Notes under the pieces: model-generated
What the model saw: the letters and a program-made list of their open reading frames with translations, nothing else
What the model was told of the DNA's origin: nothing
Databases searched by the model: none
In this document: piece after piece, positions 55,415 through 64,000 of the stretch
Layout: every line of letters starts with the position of its first letter
How positions within the stretch are numbered: the first letter of the stretch is position 1
DNA from: Planctellipticum variicoloris
GTDB lineage: Bacteria > Planctomycetota > Planctomycetia > Planctomycetales > Planctomycetaceae
Reading direction: 5' to 3'
Assembly: GCF_030622045.1 (NCBI RefSeq)
Contig: NZ_CP130886.1
Coordinates: 1,625,557-1,689,556, forward strand
DNA: 64,000 bases
Program-made: the position numbers and the translations under genes

Positions 55415-56284
55415 ATGAACGGACAACGGGTACTGGAGTGGCTGAACGCGCTCGATCGGAGGTGGATCTTCGTCGCGATCTTCGTGGCGGTGTCGATCCC
55501 CGTCTTGACCCAGGCGACCTTCCCCGAAAAACCGACGCTGCTGACGCAGCGGATGTTCGACCGGATCGACGCACTCGAGCCCGGCTCGCGGATCCTGCTG
55601 GCCTTCGATTACGACCCGAACTCAGCGGCCGAACTCGATCCTATGGCAACCGCCGTGCTGCGGCACGCCTGTTTGAAGCGACTCAAGGTCTATGCCGTGA
55701 CCCTGTGGCCAACCGGCGCGCCTCTGATGGACCGGAAGCTCCAGCAGGTCGTCGAGGAGGAGTTCAAGGACCAGAAGTACGAATACGGCAAGGACTACGT
55801 CAATCTGGGCTACGCGCCCGGCGAAGCGATCGCCGCCAAGCTGCTGGCCGCAGACATTTCCGCCGCCCGCGACTCCGACGTGCGCGGCAATCCCCTGGGG
55901 ACGCTGCCGATCATGGAAGGGGTCAAAGGAGCGAAGGATATGTCGATGATCGTCTCCCTGTCCGCGGGATTTCCGGGCCTTAAGGAGTGGATCCAGTACG
56001 CAGGTACGCCGTATCGGATTCCGATTGCCGGCGGCTGCACCGGGGTCGCGGCTCCGCAGCTCTACCCCTATTTCCCCAACCAGATGTTCGGGTTGATGGC
56101 GGCGATCAAGGGAGCCGCTGAATACGAAGCCGCCGTGCTGGCGGCCTACCCCGAAACGAAAGACCTCCCCGTGCGTGGGATTCGCCGGATGGGGCCGCAG
56201 CTCTTCGGTCACCGCGTGGTGATCGGGCTGATCGTTCTGGGGAACGTACTCCACTTCTGGAATCGTCGGAGGACCGGCCGATGA
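55415..56284 (+). CDS. bitopic protein with membrane helices at both ends
   Basis: A 289-residue protein: membrane helix at about 17-33 (WIFVAIFVAVSIPVLTQ), a large soluble domain (MFDRIDALEPGSRILLAFDYDPNSAAEL, LKRLKVYAVTLWPTGAPLMDRKLQQVVEEEF, VNLGYAPGEAIAAKLLAADISAARDSD, PIAGGCTGVAAPQLYPYFPNQMFGLMAAIKGAAEYE) and a C-terminal helix (VVIGLIVLGNVLHFW). No family recognised. Its stop overlaps the next gene by ATGA. Confidence 0.75.
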   Translation: MNGQRVLEWLNALDRRWIFVAIFVAVSIPVLTQATFPEKPTLLTQRMFDRIDALEPGSRILLAFDYDPNSAAELDPMATAVLRHACLKRLKVYAVTLWPTGAPLMDRKLQQVVEEEFKDQKYEYGKDYVNLGYAPGEAIAAKLLAADISAARDSDVRGNPLGTLPIMEGVKGAKDMSMIVSLSAGFPGLKEWIQYAGTPYRIPIAGGCTGVAAPQLYPYFPNQMFGLMAAIKGAAEYEAAVLAAYPETKDLPVRGIRRMGPQLFGHRVVIGLIVLGNVLHFWNRRRTGR

Positions 56285-57204
56285 ATCAGAAAGTCTGGGT
56301 CTGGACGTTGATGGTGGTGCTGGGGGGCGGTTTTCTCGCCGGCCGGGCGATCGTGGCACAGGTGCGAAACCAGACCTGGGGGCAGGTCTACGTCGAGAAG
56401 ACCGTGCTGGTGGTGGAGCCGAAGGCTGACGACCCTGATCGTTCGCCTGTCGAGATCGTCCAGTATCGAAATGCCGACCCTGCCGCGGAAGGGGCCGTCT
56501 TCAGTCCGGTCCGAACGGTCGGCCTATGGATCGCGGCGTTTTTCACCCTATGCATCTTCTCGTACTTGTATCGCGATAATCCGTTCTACAAGTTCGCCGA
56601 ATCGATCGTCGTCGGCGTGTCGGCGGGGTACTGGGCGGTTTCGCAGTTCTGGGACGTTATTGTCGGCAAGCTGCTGGTGAAGGTGGCGCCGGACGTCGCC
56701 CGGGCCTGGGCCGCCCCGGGCATCCCCGCCGATCAGCCGGCCGACTCTACCTACCTGGTGCCGATGCTGCTCGGACTGCTGCTGTTCAGCCGGCTGATTC
56801 CCGGCATGGCCTGGCTCTCACGCTGGCCGCTGGCGTTCATTGTGGGGATTACCGCGGGCCTGCGGCTGGTGCTGTTTCTCGACTCCGACTTCGTCAGCCA
56901 GATTCGCGCCACGCTGGAACCGCTGGCCGTCTTTCTGCAGGTCGAAGGGGTCCGGGCGTTTCAGTTCTGGGATTCCATCCGGAACATCGTCCTGCTGGTC
57001 AGCGTGCTGGCCTGCCTGGCCTACTTCTACTTCTCCGCCGAGCACAAAGGGGTGCTGGGCGTCGCCTCGCGATATGGCGTGTGGGTTCTGATGATCACGT
57101 TCGGGGCGTCGTTTGCCAACACGGTCATGGGACGCATCACCCTGCTCACATTGCGACTGGAATTCCTCTACCGCGACTGGCTGGGACTGATCCCCAGAGA
57201 ATGA
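56281..57204 (+). CDS. multi-pass membrane protein, operon end
   Basis: A 307-residue protein with about eight membrane segments, including VWVWTLMVVLGGGFLAGRAIV, VGLWIAAFFTLCIFSYLY, LVPMLLGLLLFSRLIPGMAWL, PLAFIVGITAGLRLVLFL, IVLLVSVLACLAYFYF and VWVLMITFGASFANTVMGRI. The preceding protein's stop overlaps this ATG. No known family recognised. With the two genes before it and the ATPase, it makes the membrane part of the unit. Confidence 0.8.
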   Translation: MNQKVWVWTLMVVLGGGFLAGRAIVAQVRNQTWGQVYVEKTVLVVEPKADDPDRSPVEIVQYRNADPAAEGAVFSPVRTVGLWIAAFFTLCIFSYLYRDNPFYKFAESIVVGVSAGYWAVSQFWDVIVGKLLVKVAPDVARAWAAPGIPADQPADSTYLVPMLLGLLLFSRLIPGMAWLSRWPLAFIVGITAGLRLVLFLDSDFVSQIRATLEPLAVFLQVEGVRAFQFWDSIRNIVLLVSVLACLAYFYFSAEHKGVLGVASRYGVWVLMITFGASFANTVMGRITLLTLRLEFLYRDWLGLIPRE

Positions 57205-57238
57205 CGCCGCGACATCCGAGTATTGGGGACAGTCACAG

Positions 57239-57970
57239 ATGACGAAACTCGCCGGTCAGGTGGTGGCGATTACCGGAGCCAATCAGGGAATCGGCAAGGC
57301 GCTGGCGACGTTATTCGCGGCCGAAGGCGCCCGGCTGGCGCTCTGCGCCCGCAATCCCGACAAGCTCGGAGCCGTGGCCGCAGAGCTCCGTGCGACGGGA
57401 GCCGAGGTCCTCGCGCGGCCGACCGATGTCTCCGTCGAAGAAGACGTCGATGCGTTCTTCGACGAGATCGACGCCCAGTTCGGCCAGATCGACATCCTGG
57501 TCAACAACGCCGGGGCCTTCGACGGCGGTCCGCTCGACGAAGTGACGCTGGAGGCCTGGAATCGCGTCGTCGGCTCCTGCCTGACCGGGACGTTTCTCTG
57601 CAGCCGGGCCGCGTTTCGCCGGATGAAGCTCCGCCGGAAAGGTCGAATTCTGAATATCGGATCGATTTCCGCCCAGCGGCCGCGCGCAGGAAGCGCCCCT
57701 TACTCTGCCGCCAAGTTCGGCGTCTGGGGACTGACGCAGGCGATCGCACTCGATGCCCGCCCGTTCGGCGTGGTCTGCAGTTGCCTGCATCCGGGAAATG
57801 TGATGGTCGAGCGGCGGCAGGAATCGGGCCAAGAGTCAGACGATGAACCCATGATGTCCGCCGAGACCATCGCCCGGGCCGCCCTGGCGATGGTGACCTT
57901 GCCGGATGACGTCAATTTTCTGGAAGCCATCGTCCTGCCACGTGACCAGGCGTACCTGGGTCGCGGCTGA
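57239..57970 (+). CDS. short-chain dehydrogenase/reductase
   Basis: A 243-residue SDR. Cofactor motif VAITGANQGIGKALATLFA (TGxxxGIG), NNAGAFDGG, catalytic serine in NIGSISAQRPRAG, and YSAAK (PYSAAKFGVWGLTQAIALD). The Tyr and Lys are intact, so it should be an active NAD(P)-dependent oxidoreductase. Substrate unknown; FabG-like in pattern. It follows the membrane operon by 34 bases on the same strand and could be co-transcribed. Confidence 0.92.
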   Translation: MTKLAGQVVAITGANQGIGKALATLFAAEGARLALCARNPDKLGAVAAELRATGAEVLARPTDVSVEEDVDAFFDEIDAQFGQIDILVNNAGAFDGGPLDEVTLEAWNRVVGSCLTGTFLCSRAAFRRMKLRRKGRILNIGSISAQRPRAGSAPYSAAKFGVWGLTQAIALDARPFGVVCSCLHPGNVMVERRQESGQESDDEPMMSAETIARAALAMVTLPDDVNFLEAIVLPRDQAYLGRG

Positions 57971-58176
57971 GGTTGGCTCGTCGCTTCTCGCCCCGGCCTC
58001 ATCCTCGCGAGAATCGTTGGACGTCGGCGACTGACGAATCCGATTGCCGACGAACACGAATTGACACGCACCGTCTGCCGTCTAGACTGGCAAAGATCGA
58101 AGGACGGGAATCAGATTCCCCAGAATCAAAGTTCCAAGCACCAATTCTCAAAAGGCCGCAGGCCGTACCAAGAACC

Positions 58177-58740
58177 ATGCCCCTGCGGTACTTCAAGCGG
58201 TTCCGGATGGAGATCGACCTGCGACAGGTCGATCTGGTGGTGCCCGTATTGCCGGCAGGTTTTGCGTGGGTCCCGTGGAACGAAAGCACCGCCGAGCGCC
58301 ATGCCGGCGTGAAGTGTCACGCCTTTGAGCACGAAGTCGATTCGGAAGTCTTTCCCTGCCTCGGGGACTTCGTCGGCTGCCTGCGGCTGGTGCGGGAAAT
58401 CGCCCTGCAGCCGACGTTTCTGCCATCCGCCACGTGGCTGATCGTCAGCGAGGACGCTGCCGGACTGCCGGTCGACTGCGGCACGATCCAGGGCCTGGCG
58501 GTCTCGGAACAGTCCGGCGCCGTGCAGAACGTCGGCGTCCTGCCGGAATTCCGCGGCCAGGGGCTTGGACGTTCCCTGGTCCAGCGGGCACTGCTCGGTT
58601 TTCAGGAGCATGGCCTCAAGCGCGTGTCGCTGGAAGTGACCGCGGCGAACGAGCCGGCCGTCGAGCTGTATCGCGACGTCGGCTTTCGCGTGACCCGGAC
58701 GATGTATCGCGCCATCGTCTGCGACCCGGCCCTCGTCTGA
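58177..58740 (+). CDS. GNAT-family N-acetyltransferase
   Basis: A 187-residue GNAT protein. The acetyl-CoA binding motif is VLPEFRGQGLGRSLVQRAL; AVQNVGV precedes it and the C-terminal VSLEVTAANEPAVELYRDVGFR is the typical motif B. The acceptor is unknown. ATG 58177 was chosen; a frame open upstream includes extragenic repeat-like text (about 58105-58145). Followed by an inverted extragenic repeat. Confidence 0.85.
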   Translation: MPLRYFKRFRMEIDLRQVDLVVPVLPAGFAWVPWNESTAERHAGVKCHAFEHEVDSEVFPCLGDFVGCLRLVREIALQPTFLPSATWLIVSEDAAGLPVDCGTIQGLAVSEQSGAVQNVGVLPEFRGQGLGRSLVQRALLGFQEHGLKRVSLEVTAANEPAVELYRDVGFRVTRTMYRAIVCDPALV

Positions 58741-58755
58741 GAGTGCTCCAGGGGA

Positions 58756-58857
58756 GCGAATAGCGAGCAGGGAATAGGGAATAGCGAGTCGCCAGAAAAA
58801 GGCGATCTCTGAGCAACTGCCTCTGGCTATTCGCTACTCCCTACTCGCTACTCCCTC
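58756..58857. repeat. GCGAATAGCGAG/CTCGCTACTC extragenic inverted repeat
   Basis: Left arm 58756-58789 (GCGAATAGCGAGCAGGGAAT then AGGGAATAGCGAGT) and right arm 58826-58857 (GCTATTCGCTACTCCCTACT then CGCTACTCCCT) are imperfect inverted copies of one GAATAGCGAG unit. The same text is common between planctomycete genes. It sits between convergent GNAT and response-regulator genes. Confidence 0.65.
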
Positions 58858-58886
58858 AACTCGACATTCAAGCTGCGACGCGGCGC

Positions 58887-58927
58887 AAAAAAAAATGCCC
58901 CGGGACGATTGAAACCGCCCGGGGCAT
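58887..58927 (-). terminator. intrinsic terminator of the response-regulator gene
   Basis: ATGCCCCGGG (58895-58904) pairs with 58918-58927; on the minus strand it is followed by a run of nine T. Thirty bases beyond the stop of the response regulator. Confidence 0.92.
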
Positions 58928-58957
58928 CGGCCCGTCGTGGTGCAGGGGCAAGGCCCG

Positions 58958-60349
58958 TTACGGGATCAATTGGCGCTCGAAGGAGACGCCATATTTCTTC
59001 ATCTTCTTGTAGAGGGTCGTGCGGTTGATGCCCAGGAAGTCGGCGGTTTCCTGACGGTTCCAGCCGTGGGCTTCCAGGGCGTCGAGAATGAGCTGCTTCT
59101 CCGGGGACGCGAGGGCGGCCTTCAGCGAAGAGGCCCCGCTGCCGAGGCGGCCGGCGAAGTCCGGGTGGAATTCCTCGGTCCGCAACGCGTCCGGGAGGTC
59201 CTGGACCTGAATCACCGTGTTCTTGGTCAGCACGACCGCCCGTTCGACGACATTGACCAGTTCTCGCACGTTGCCGGGCCAGCGATACCGCTGCATGACG
59301 TGGATCGCTTCTTCGCTGAAGCCGTTGATCTTCTTGCCGGTCTGTTCGAGGAATTCCTTGAGATAGTGCTCGGCGAGCAGCGGGATATCCCCCAGTCGTT
59401 CGCGGAGCGACGGCTGAGTGATCGTCACCACGTTGATCCGGTAGTACAGATCCTGGCGGAACCGGCCCTTGCGGACTTCCTCTTCGAGGTCCGCATTCGT
59501 GGCCAGGATCATCCGGACGTCGATCTTGTGCGTCTTGTTGCCGCCGACCGGTTCGAACTCGCGGTCCTGGAGGACCCGCAGCAGTTTGACCTGCAGACTG
59601 GGAGAGGCCGTGCCGATTTCGTCGAGAAAGATCGTCCCCCCCTGGGCCTGCAGGAACTTGCCGACGCGGTCGCTGTTGGCGCTGGTGAAGGCGCCCGCGA
59701 CGTGGCCGAACAGTTCGCTTTCGAGCAGGGAATCGGGGAGCGCCCCGCAGGCGACTTCGATGAACGGCTTATCCCGGCGGTTGCTGAGCTGGTGGATCGC
59801 GCGGGCCGTCATCGTCTTGCCGGTGCCGCTTTCGCCCAGCACCAGCACGGTCGTCCGCGTGTCGGCGACGCTCTCGATCAGGTCGAACATCTTGAGCATG
59901 CGGTAATCGTGCCCGATGATGTTCCCGAGACCGAATCGCTGGTTGAGCTGCGCTTTGAGCTGTTTGTTCTCCGCAACGATCTGTCGCTGCCCCAGCGCCC
60001 GCTGGATCGAGAAGTTGAGTTCGTCCTCGACGAGGGGCTTGGTCAGGTAGTCGAAGGCCCCCAGCCGGATGGCTTCGACGGCGCTTTCGATCGTGCCGAA
60101 GCCCGTCAGCAGGATGATGGCGGTCTCCGGAACGGCCTGCACGCCCCATTCCAGCAGCGTGAAGCCGTCTTGATCGGGGAGATTGACGTCGCAGATGACG
60201 GCGTCAAACGGATATTCCTTCATCCGGGCCATCGCATCCCGGACCGTGCTGGCGGTCTCGGTGCGGTGTCCCAGACTGCGGAGGTAGTCGGCCATTGCTT
60301 CCAGCAACGGCCGGTCGTCGTCGACGACGAGAAGCGAGCCCTGATTCAT
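58958..60349 (-). CDS. sigma-54-dependent response regulator (NtrC family)
   Basis: A 463-residue regulator: receiver domain with phospho-acceptor Asp54 ([15 protein letters not shown]), AAA+ domain with Walker [10 protein letters not shown], Walker [11 protein letters not shown], and arginine finger region [11 protein letters not shown]; and a Fis-type DNA-binding domain ([23 protein letters not shown]). The loop that touches sigma-54, usually GAFTGA, is GAFTSA here. No histidine kinase gene is adjacent. ATG 60349 was chosen; a strong terminator follows. Role: activates sigma-54 promoters; signal unknown. Confidence 0.93.
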   Translation of the reverse strand: MNQGSLLVVDDDRPLLEAMADYLRSLGHRTETASTVRDAMARMKEYPFDAVICDVNLPDQDGFTLLEWGVQAVPETAIILLTGFGTIESAVEAIRLGAFDYLTKPLVEDELNFSIQRALGQRQIVAENKQLKAQLNQRFGLGNIIGHDYRMLKMFDLIESVADTRTTVLVLGESGTGKTMTARAIHQLSNRRDKPFIEVACGALPDSLLESELFGHVAGAFTSANSDRVGKFLQAQGGTIFLDEIGTASPSLQVKLLRVLQDREFEPVGGNKTHKIDVRMILATNADLEEEVRKGRFRQDLYYRINVVTITQPSLRERLGDIPLLAEHYLKEFLEQTGKKINGFSEEAIHVMQRYRWPGNVRELVNVVERAVVLTKNTVIQVQDLPDALRTEEFHPDFAGRLGSGASSLKAALASPEKQLILDALEAHGWNRQETADFLGINRTTLYKKMKKYGVSFERQLIP

Positions 60350-60713
60350 GTCTCGTAGACTCTCTTGCCAGATGCACATCCAGCGCCTTACGGAGGATGG
60401 CGCGGTTCCCCCGGCGCCCCGAGAGGACGGTCGCGTCCGAGGGGCGTTGCAGGAAACACGGAACCAGTCGGACAGCGAACCGATTCCGGACAGAGAGGAC
60501 GTTCCACGTCCGGTCCAATGTCGCGGAATCAGCGGCGTTCCGACGCCGGGAGCGAGGCATTTTCGAGGGTAAGGAACCCTAGGTCACAAGATGCAGGCGG
60601 TCAACAAGATTCCGGGAGCGAATGCAACACTGTTGTCGGAACGCATCGTTCCGCGGAAAATGTCGGACGTGGTGGCGGACCGACAACAAGTCCCGTCCGG
60701 GAGAATTCTGCCG
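60350..60713. other. gap upstream of the response regulator
   Basis: 364 bases. Two hairpins are visible: 60415-60446 (CGCCCC...GGGGCG with inner GGAC/GTCC) and 60533-60548 (CGGCGT-TCCG-ACGCCG). No gene recognised. Confidence 0.5.
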
Positions 60714-60995
60714 ATGACCAGTCCCGCTGACAGCGTTCCCGCCGAACTCATCGGTCGGAACGTGGTGCTCGACCTCGCCAGTCCATACGTCTGCGTCGGC
60801 GTGCTGGAGGGGGCCGATCACCGCTATCTGATTCTCGCGGACGCGGATCTGCACGACCTGCGCGATTCAAAAACGACGCGCGAGCACTATCTCGTGGAGT
60901 GCCGGCGTGTCGGGGTTCGAGTCAATCGGCAACGCGTCTACGTCCGGCACGAAGAAGTCGTCAGCCTGTCGGCGCTCGACGCCGTCGTCGACTGA
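60714..60995 (+). CDS. small conserved-looking protein
   Basis: A 93-residue protein, MTSPADSVPAELIGRNVVLD onward, with no recognised domain. Strand-like segments VVLDLASPYVCVGVLEGADHRYLILADADLHDL and a basic stretch (CRRVGVRVNRQRVYVRHEEVVSL) suggest a small beta-barrel, possibly nucleic-acid binding. A longer start at 60591 is possible. Function unknown. Confidence 0.6.
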   Translation: MTSPADSVPAELIGRNVVLDLASPYVCVGVLEGADHRYLILADADLHDLRDSKTTREHYLVECRRVGVRVNRQRVYVRHEEVVSLSALDAVVD

Positions 60996-61305
60996 AGGGG
61001 GCGGGCCGACTCTTCCCCGTCGGGGAAACAGGCGCCAGGATTCGCGGCTGTCCCGGAATTCGAAGGCTGGCAATCCCGGAAACGGAGCCATACTATACGA
61101 AGAATTCGCTTCCGAGCGGGAAGAGATGGCTGCGTAATTGTCGCGACACGACGACACTCCGAGGGTCGTTCCGGTGCGGTGGTCATTTTTTTCCGGGAAT
61201 CCGGGGGTTGCTGACGTAGATCTTGCCAGAAAAGGTGGTTTCAGGAGGAGGGCGCTCAATCTCTGTCCTCGGAAATCGCCTCACGCCTGAAGCGGGAATC
61301 CTCCC
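60996..61305. other. gap before the PIN-TRAM gene
   Basis: 310 bases. A short hairpin TTCCCC-GTC-GGGGAA (61013-61027) follows the small gene and could be its weak terminator. Nothing else recognised. Confidence 0.5.
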
Positions 61306-62337
61306 ATGCTGTTGATTGTCGTTCGAATCCTGTACGCCTTCATCTGCGCCGGCGCGGCTGCCGCCATGGTGCAGCCACAGAGCAATCCCCCGTCCATCGT
61401 GGCCGAGTATCCGTTCCCCGCGTTCATCGTGATGATGCTGATTACTCAGTCGGCCACGCTGATCGACGTCCTCTTTCCCCGGAAGCGGCTGGATCTCATC
61501 TCGGCGATCTATTTCGGCCTGCTGATCGGGGTGCTGCTGGCCTACCTGCTGACTCTGGCGCTGCGACCGATTATTGCGGACGACTTCGAGCCCCTGATCG
61601 TCGGCACCACGCTGATTATCCTGCCCTACATCTGCATCACGCTGCTGTTGCAGACGAAAGATGATTTCCGCTTCGTCATCCCGTATGTCGAGTTTGCTCG
61701 CGAAATCAAGGGAGGGCGGCCGCTGGTGGTCGATTCGAGCTCCCTGATCGACGGCCGGATTGCGGACATCATGGATACGCACATCCTGGAGACGCAGCTC
61801 ATCGTTCCCGATTTTGTCCTGAAGGAAGTTCAGGACATCGCGGACAGCAGCGATAAGCTGCGGCGGACCCGCGGTCGGCGCGGCCTGGATGTGCTGACGA
61901 AGCTGCAGCAGAACCCGAAGGTCGACGTGCGGATGCATGAGGTCAAGGACCAGGAGACGTCCGCGGGCCTGACGGTCGATCAGCGGATCGTGGCTCTGGC
62001 GAAAGTGCTGGGGGGACGAGTCGTCACCAACGACTTCAACCTCAACAAGGTGGCCAGCGTCCAGGGGGTGGAAGTCATCAACCTGAACGATGTCGCCAAC
62101 GCGCTCCGTCCGCGGTATATCCCGGGCGAACAGCTCCGCATTCGCGTGATGCGGGAAGGGGAATCGATCGGCCAGGGAGTCGGGTATCTCGACGACGGCA
62201 CAATGGTCGTCTGCGAACAGGCGGGGGCGCTGCTGGGAAAAGAGATCGATGTCACTGTGACCAGCGTGCTGCAGAACAGCGCCGGTCGGATGATCTTCGG
62301 TCGCATGGCCAGTCAGAGCGTCCCGGTCCGGCAGTAG
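61306..62337 (+). CDS. membrane-anchored PIN-TRAM protein
   Basis: A 343-residue protein: about four N-terminal membrane segments (residues 1-115), a PIN nuclease-like domain (VVDSSSLIDGRIADIMD, LIVPDFVLKEVQDIADS, VVTNDFNLNKVASVQG), and a C-terminal TRAM domain (GEQLRIRVMREGESIGQGVGYLDDGTMVVCEQA). The acidic PIN residues (Asp of VVDSS, Asp of DGR, Asp of TNDFN) are present. The same layout is known from the YacL family. RNA-related role inferred from the domains. Confidence 0.92.
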   Translation: MLLIVVRILYAFICAGAAAAMVQPQSNPPSIVAEYPFPAFIVMMLITQSATLIDVLFPRKRLDLISAIYFGLLIGVLLAYLLTLALRPIIADDFEPLIVGTTLIILPYICITLLLQTKDDFRFVIPYVEFAREIKGGRPLVVDSSSLIDGRIADIMDTHILETQLIVPDFVLKEVQDIADSSDKLRRTRGRRGLDVLTKLQQNPKVDVRMHEVKDQETSAGLTVDQRIVALAKVLGGRVVTNDFNLNKVASVQGVEVINLNDVANALRPRYIPGEQLRIRVMREGESIGQGVGYLDDGTMVVCEQAGALLGKEIDVTVTSVLQNSAGRMIFGRMASQSVPVRQ

Positions 62338-62609
62338 TCTTGCATTCAGTGCTTTGCCGCACCGGCAGCGATTGCCGCTCGGCGGCGGTGACCGGGGCTG
62401 TCAATCCTGTCACAATTGGGAATTCGCGGGAATCGTCGTAAGTTCCATTTTCCCGAACTCCTGGATTTTGCTATCGTCGGGTAGAATGAGACGAATGAAT
62501 TTGACGATCATTCGTTTCGTCTCCGCCCGCTCCGACTCGATGACGATGCATGGGAGCGTCGTTCGATTGAGCCGGCTGAACTGGCCCGCCTGACGCAGAA
62601 AATAAACTC

Positions 62610-64000
62610 ATGAGTCCGTCCGAAGTCCTCGTACCTCCGCGGGCCGGCGTTCGGTCTGCACCACGCGAAGAATCCGGGCCTGAACAACGCAACGGGGTTG
62701 GAGCTGTCGACAGCTCCAACCTTTCTTACGTTGAGGGCCTGTATCAGGAGTATCTGAAATCCCCTGATGCCGTTTCCCCCGAGTGGCGCGAGTATTTCCG
62801 CCACGTCGCCGAGGCCAGCCGGCACTCGGACGAGGCCGCGGAACAGTTTTTTCGTCCGCCTCAGATCGGCGAAGGACTGGTTACGCCGGCGCAGCTCGAC
62901 GCCGCGATTCTGCAGGAGCGAGTCGAGGAGCTGATCCGGAATTACCGGGCCACCGGTCACTTTGCGGCAAAGCTCGATCCGCTCGGTCAGCCGCGCGATC
63001 CCGTCCCCGAGCTGGAGCCCAGCTTCGTGGGATTTTCCGAATCCGACATGGATCGGACGTTTTCCACGCTGAATCTCGGCGGTCCCAACCTCCGGACGCT
63101 CCGGGAAATTCTGCAGTGGCTCCGCAACACCTACTGCCGGTCGATCGGTGCGCAGTTTATGCACATCGACGACACCCGCGTCCGCGAGTGGCTTCAGAAC
63201 CGGATGGAGGCGACGGAAAATCGCTGCCAGCTCACGCGCGACGAGCAGCTCCGGATCCTGAAGCGGCTCAGCGACGCGGTGGTCTTCGAAGAGTTCATTC
63301 TGAAGAAGTTCCTCGGCGCCAAGAGCTTCTCGCTCGAAGGAGCCGAGACTCTCGTTCCGCTGCTCGAACTGGCCATCTATAAGGCGGCCGAACAGGGGAT
63401 CGAGGAGATCGTGGTCGCCATGGCGCATCGCGGGCGTTTGAACGTCCTGGCGAGCATCATGGGCAAGAGCCCGCGGGCGATTTTCCGCGAGTTCGCCGAC
63501 CTCGACCCCGACCTCAACGTCGGCCGCGGCGACGTCAAATACCATCTGGGCTACAGCAACGACTGGCACTCCGGGGACGGCCGGAAGGTTCACCTGTCGC
63601 TCTGCTTTAATCCCAGCCACCTGGAATTCGTCAACACCGTCGGGATGGGACGCGTCCGCGCCAAGCAGGATCGCCGCGGCGACAAGGATCGCTCGAAGGT
63701 GCTGCTGGTCCTGATCCACGGCGACGCGGCGTTTCCCGGCGAAGGCATCGTCCAGGAAACGCTCAACCTGAACCAGCTCGACGCCACGCGCATCGGCGGC
63801 ACGATGCACGTGATCGTCAACAATCAGGTCGGCTTCACGACGTCTCCCCGGCAGGCGCGATCGACGCCCTACGCCAGCGACGTCGCGAAGATGCTGCAGA
63901 TCCCGATCTTCCACGTGAACGGCGAAGATCCCGAGGCTGTGGCGCAGGTCGTTCGTCTCTCGATGGACTTCCGCCACGACTTCCACCGCGACGTCGTCAT
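62610..64000 (+). CDS. sucA: 2-oxoglutarate dehydrogenase E1 component, N-terminal part
   Basis: The gene runs off the right edge; 463 codons are seen. The N-terminal element [25 protein letters not shown] is typical, as are [108 protein letters not shown] and [11 protein letters not shown]. With ThDP it decarboxylates 2-oxoglutarate in the TCA cycle. The start ATG 62610 lacks a clear Shine-Dalgarno. Partners sucB and lpd are outside. Confidence 0.96.
   Translation, partial: MSPSEVLVPPRAGVRSAPREESGPEQRNGVGAVDSSNLSYVEGLYQEYLKSPDAVSPEWREYFRHVAEASRHSDEAAEQFFRPPQIGEGLVTPAQLDAAILQERVEELIRNYRATGHFAAKLDPLGQPRDPVPELEPSFVGFSESDMDRTFSTLNLGGPNLRTLREILQWLRNTYCRSIGAQFMHIDDTRVREWLQNRMEATENRCQLTRDEQLRILKRLSDAVVFEEFILKKFLGAKSFSLEGAETLVPLLELAIYKAAEQGIEEIVVAMAHRGRLNVLASIMGKSPRAIFREFADLDPDLNVGRGDVKYHLGYSNDWHSGDGRKVHLSLCFNPSHLEFVNTVGMGRVRAKQDRRGDKDRSKVLLVLIHGDAAFPGEGIVQETLNLNQLDATRIGGTMHVIVNNQVGFTTSPRQARSTPYASDVAKMLQIPIFHVNGEDPEAVAQVVRLSMDFRHDFHRDVV

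Overview
The window is high-GC chromosomal DNA of a member of the Planctomycetota, most likely order Planctomycetales. The evidence is the mix of typical proteins: a giant secretin, a DUF11-repeat cell-surface protein, a MoxR/DUF58 pair, a membrane-anchored PIN-TRAM protein, lipoproteins and Tat-exported TIM-barrel proteins, RES/Xre toxin-antitoxin genes, and many short extragenic repeat families. No rRNA, tRNA, CRISPR array or prophage was seen. The species cannot be named from this sequence alone.

Layout. 1-5.4 kb: end of a DUF11 protein, a TPR protein, rpsT, and the MoxR-DUF58 pair. 5.5-13.3 kb (mostly minus strand): two paralogous lipoproteins, a DUF2752 membrane protein, a soluble sugar dehydrogenase, a sugar isomerase-like protein, a thioesterase, purF and tsaE. 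13.3-18.2 kb: a hairpin-rich leader before a class I amidotransferase homologue that lacks its catalytic cysteine, hemB, an Xre-RES toxin-antitoxin pair, and a complete IS4-family element whose target duplication can be read. 18.2-30.2 kb: mogA, NUDIX, nitroreductase, glutaminyl cyclase-like, STAS, a HEAT-like lipoprotein, a VWA protein, CBS, hydrolase, M24 peptidase and trxB. 30.3-38.7 kb: an MFS carrier with a large soluble insertion, panB, two tandem membrane-anchored WD40 paralogues, and a large exported protein. 39-48 kb: a 1375-residue secretin with a lipoprotein, threonine synthase, a complete IS5-family element with a programmed frameshift, and an M81 peptidase. 48-58.7 kb: an all-plus-strand run with RraA-like, hydrolase, then a tightly packed operon of a GlmL/MutL-like ASKHA ATPase, a barrel-sandwich protein and four membrane proteins, followed by SDR and GNAT genes. 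58.9-64 kb: a sigma-54-type response regulator, a small conserved-looking protein, PIN-TRAM, and the start of sucA.

How the genes work together. Housekeeping steps are scattered singly (haem, pantothenate, purine, threonine, molybdenum cofactor, tRNA t6A, TCA cycle), as usual in this phylum. The most intriguing unit is the operon at about 50.0-57.2 kb: a protein of the family that reactivates glutamate mutase, present without any mutase gene nearby and translationally packed with membrane proteins of unknown function. Other notable signals are an intrinsic terminator in a divergent gap with no gene feeding it (possible small RNA), a four-hairpin leader, and IS insertion into a palindrome at the end of the toxin-antitoxin operon.
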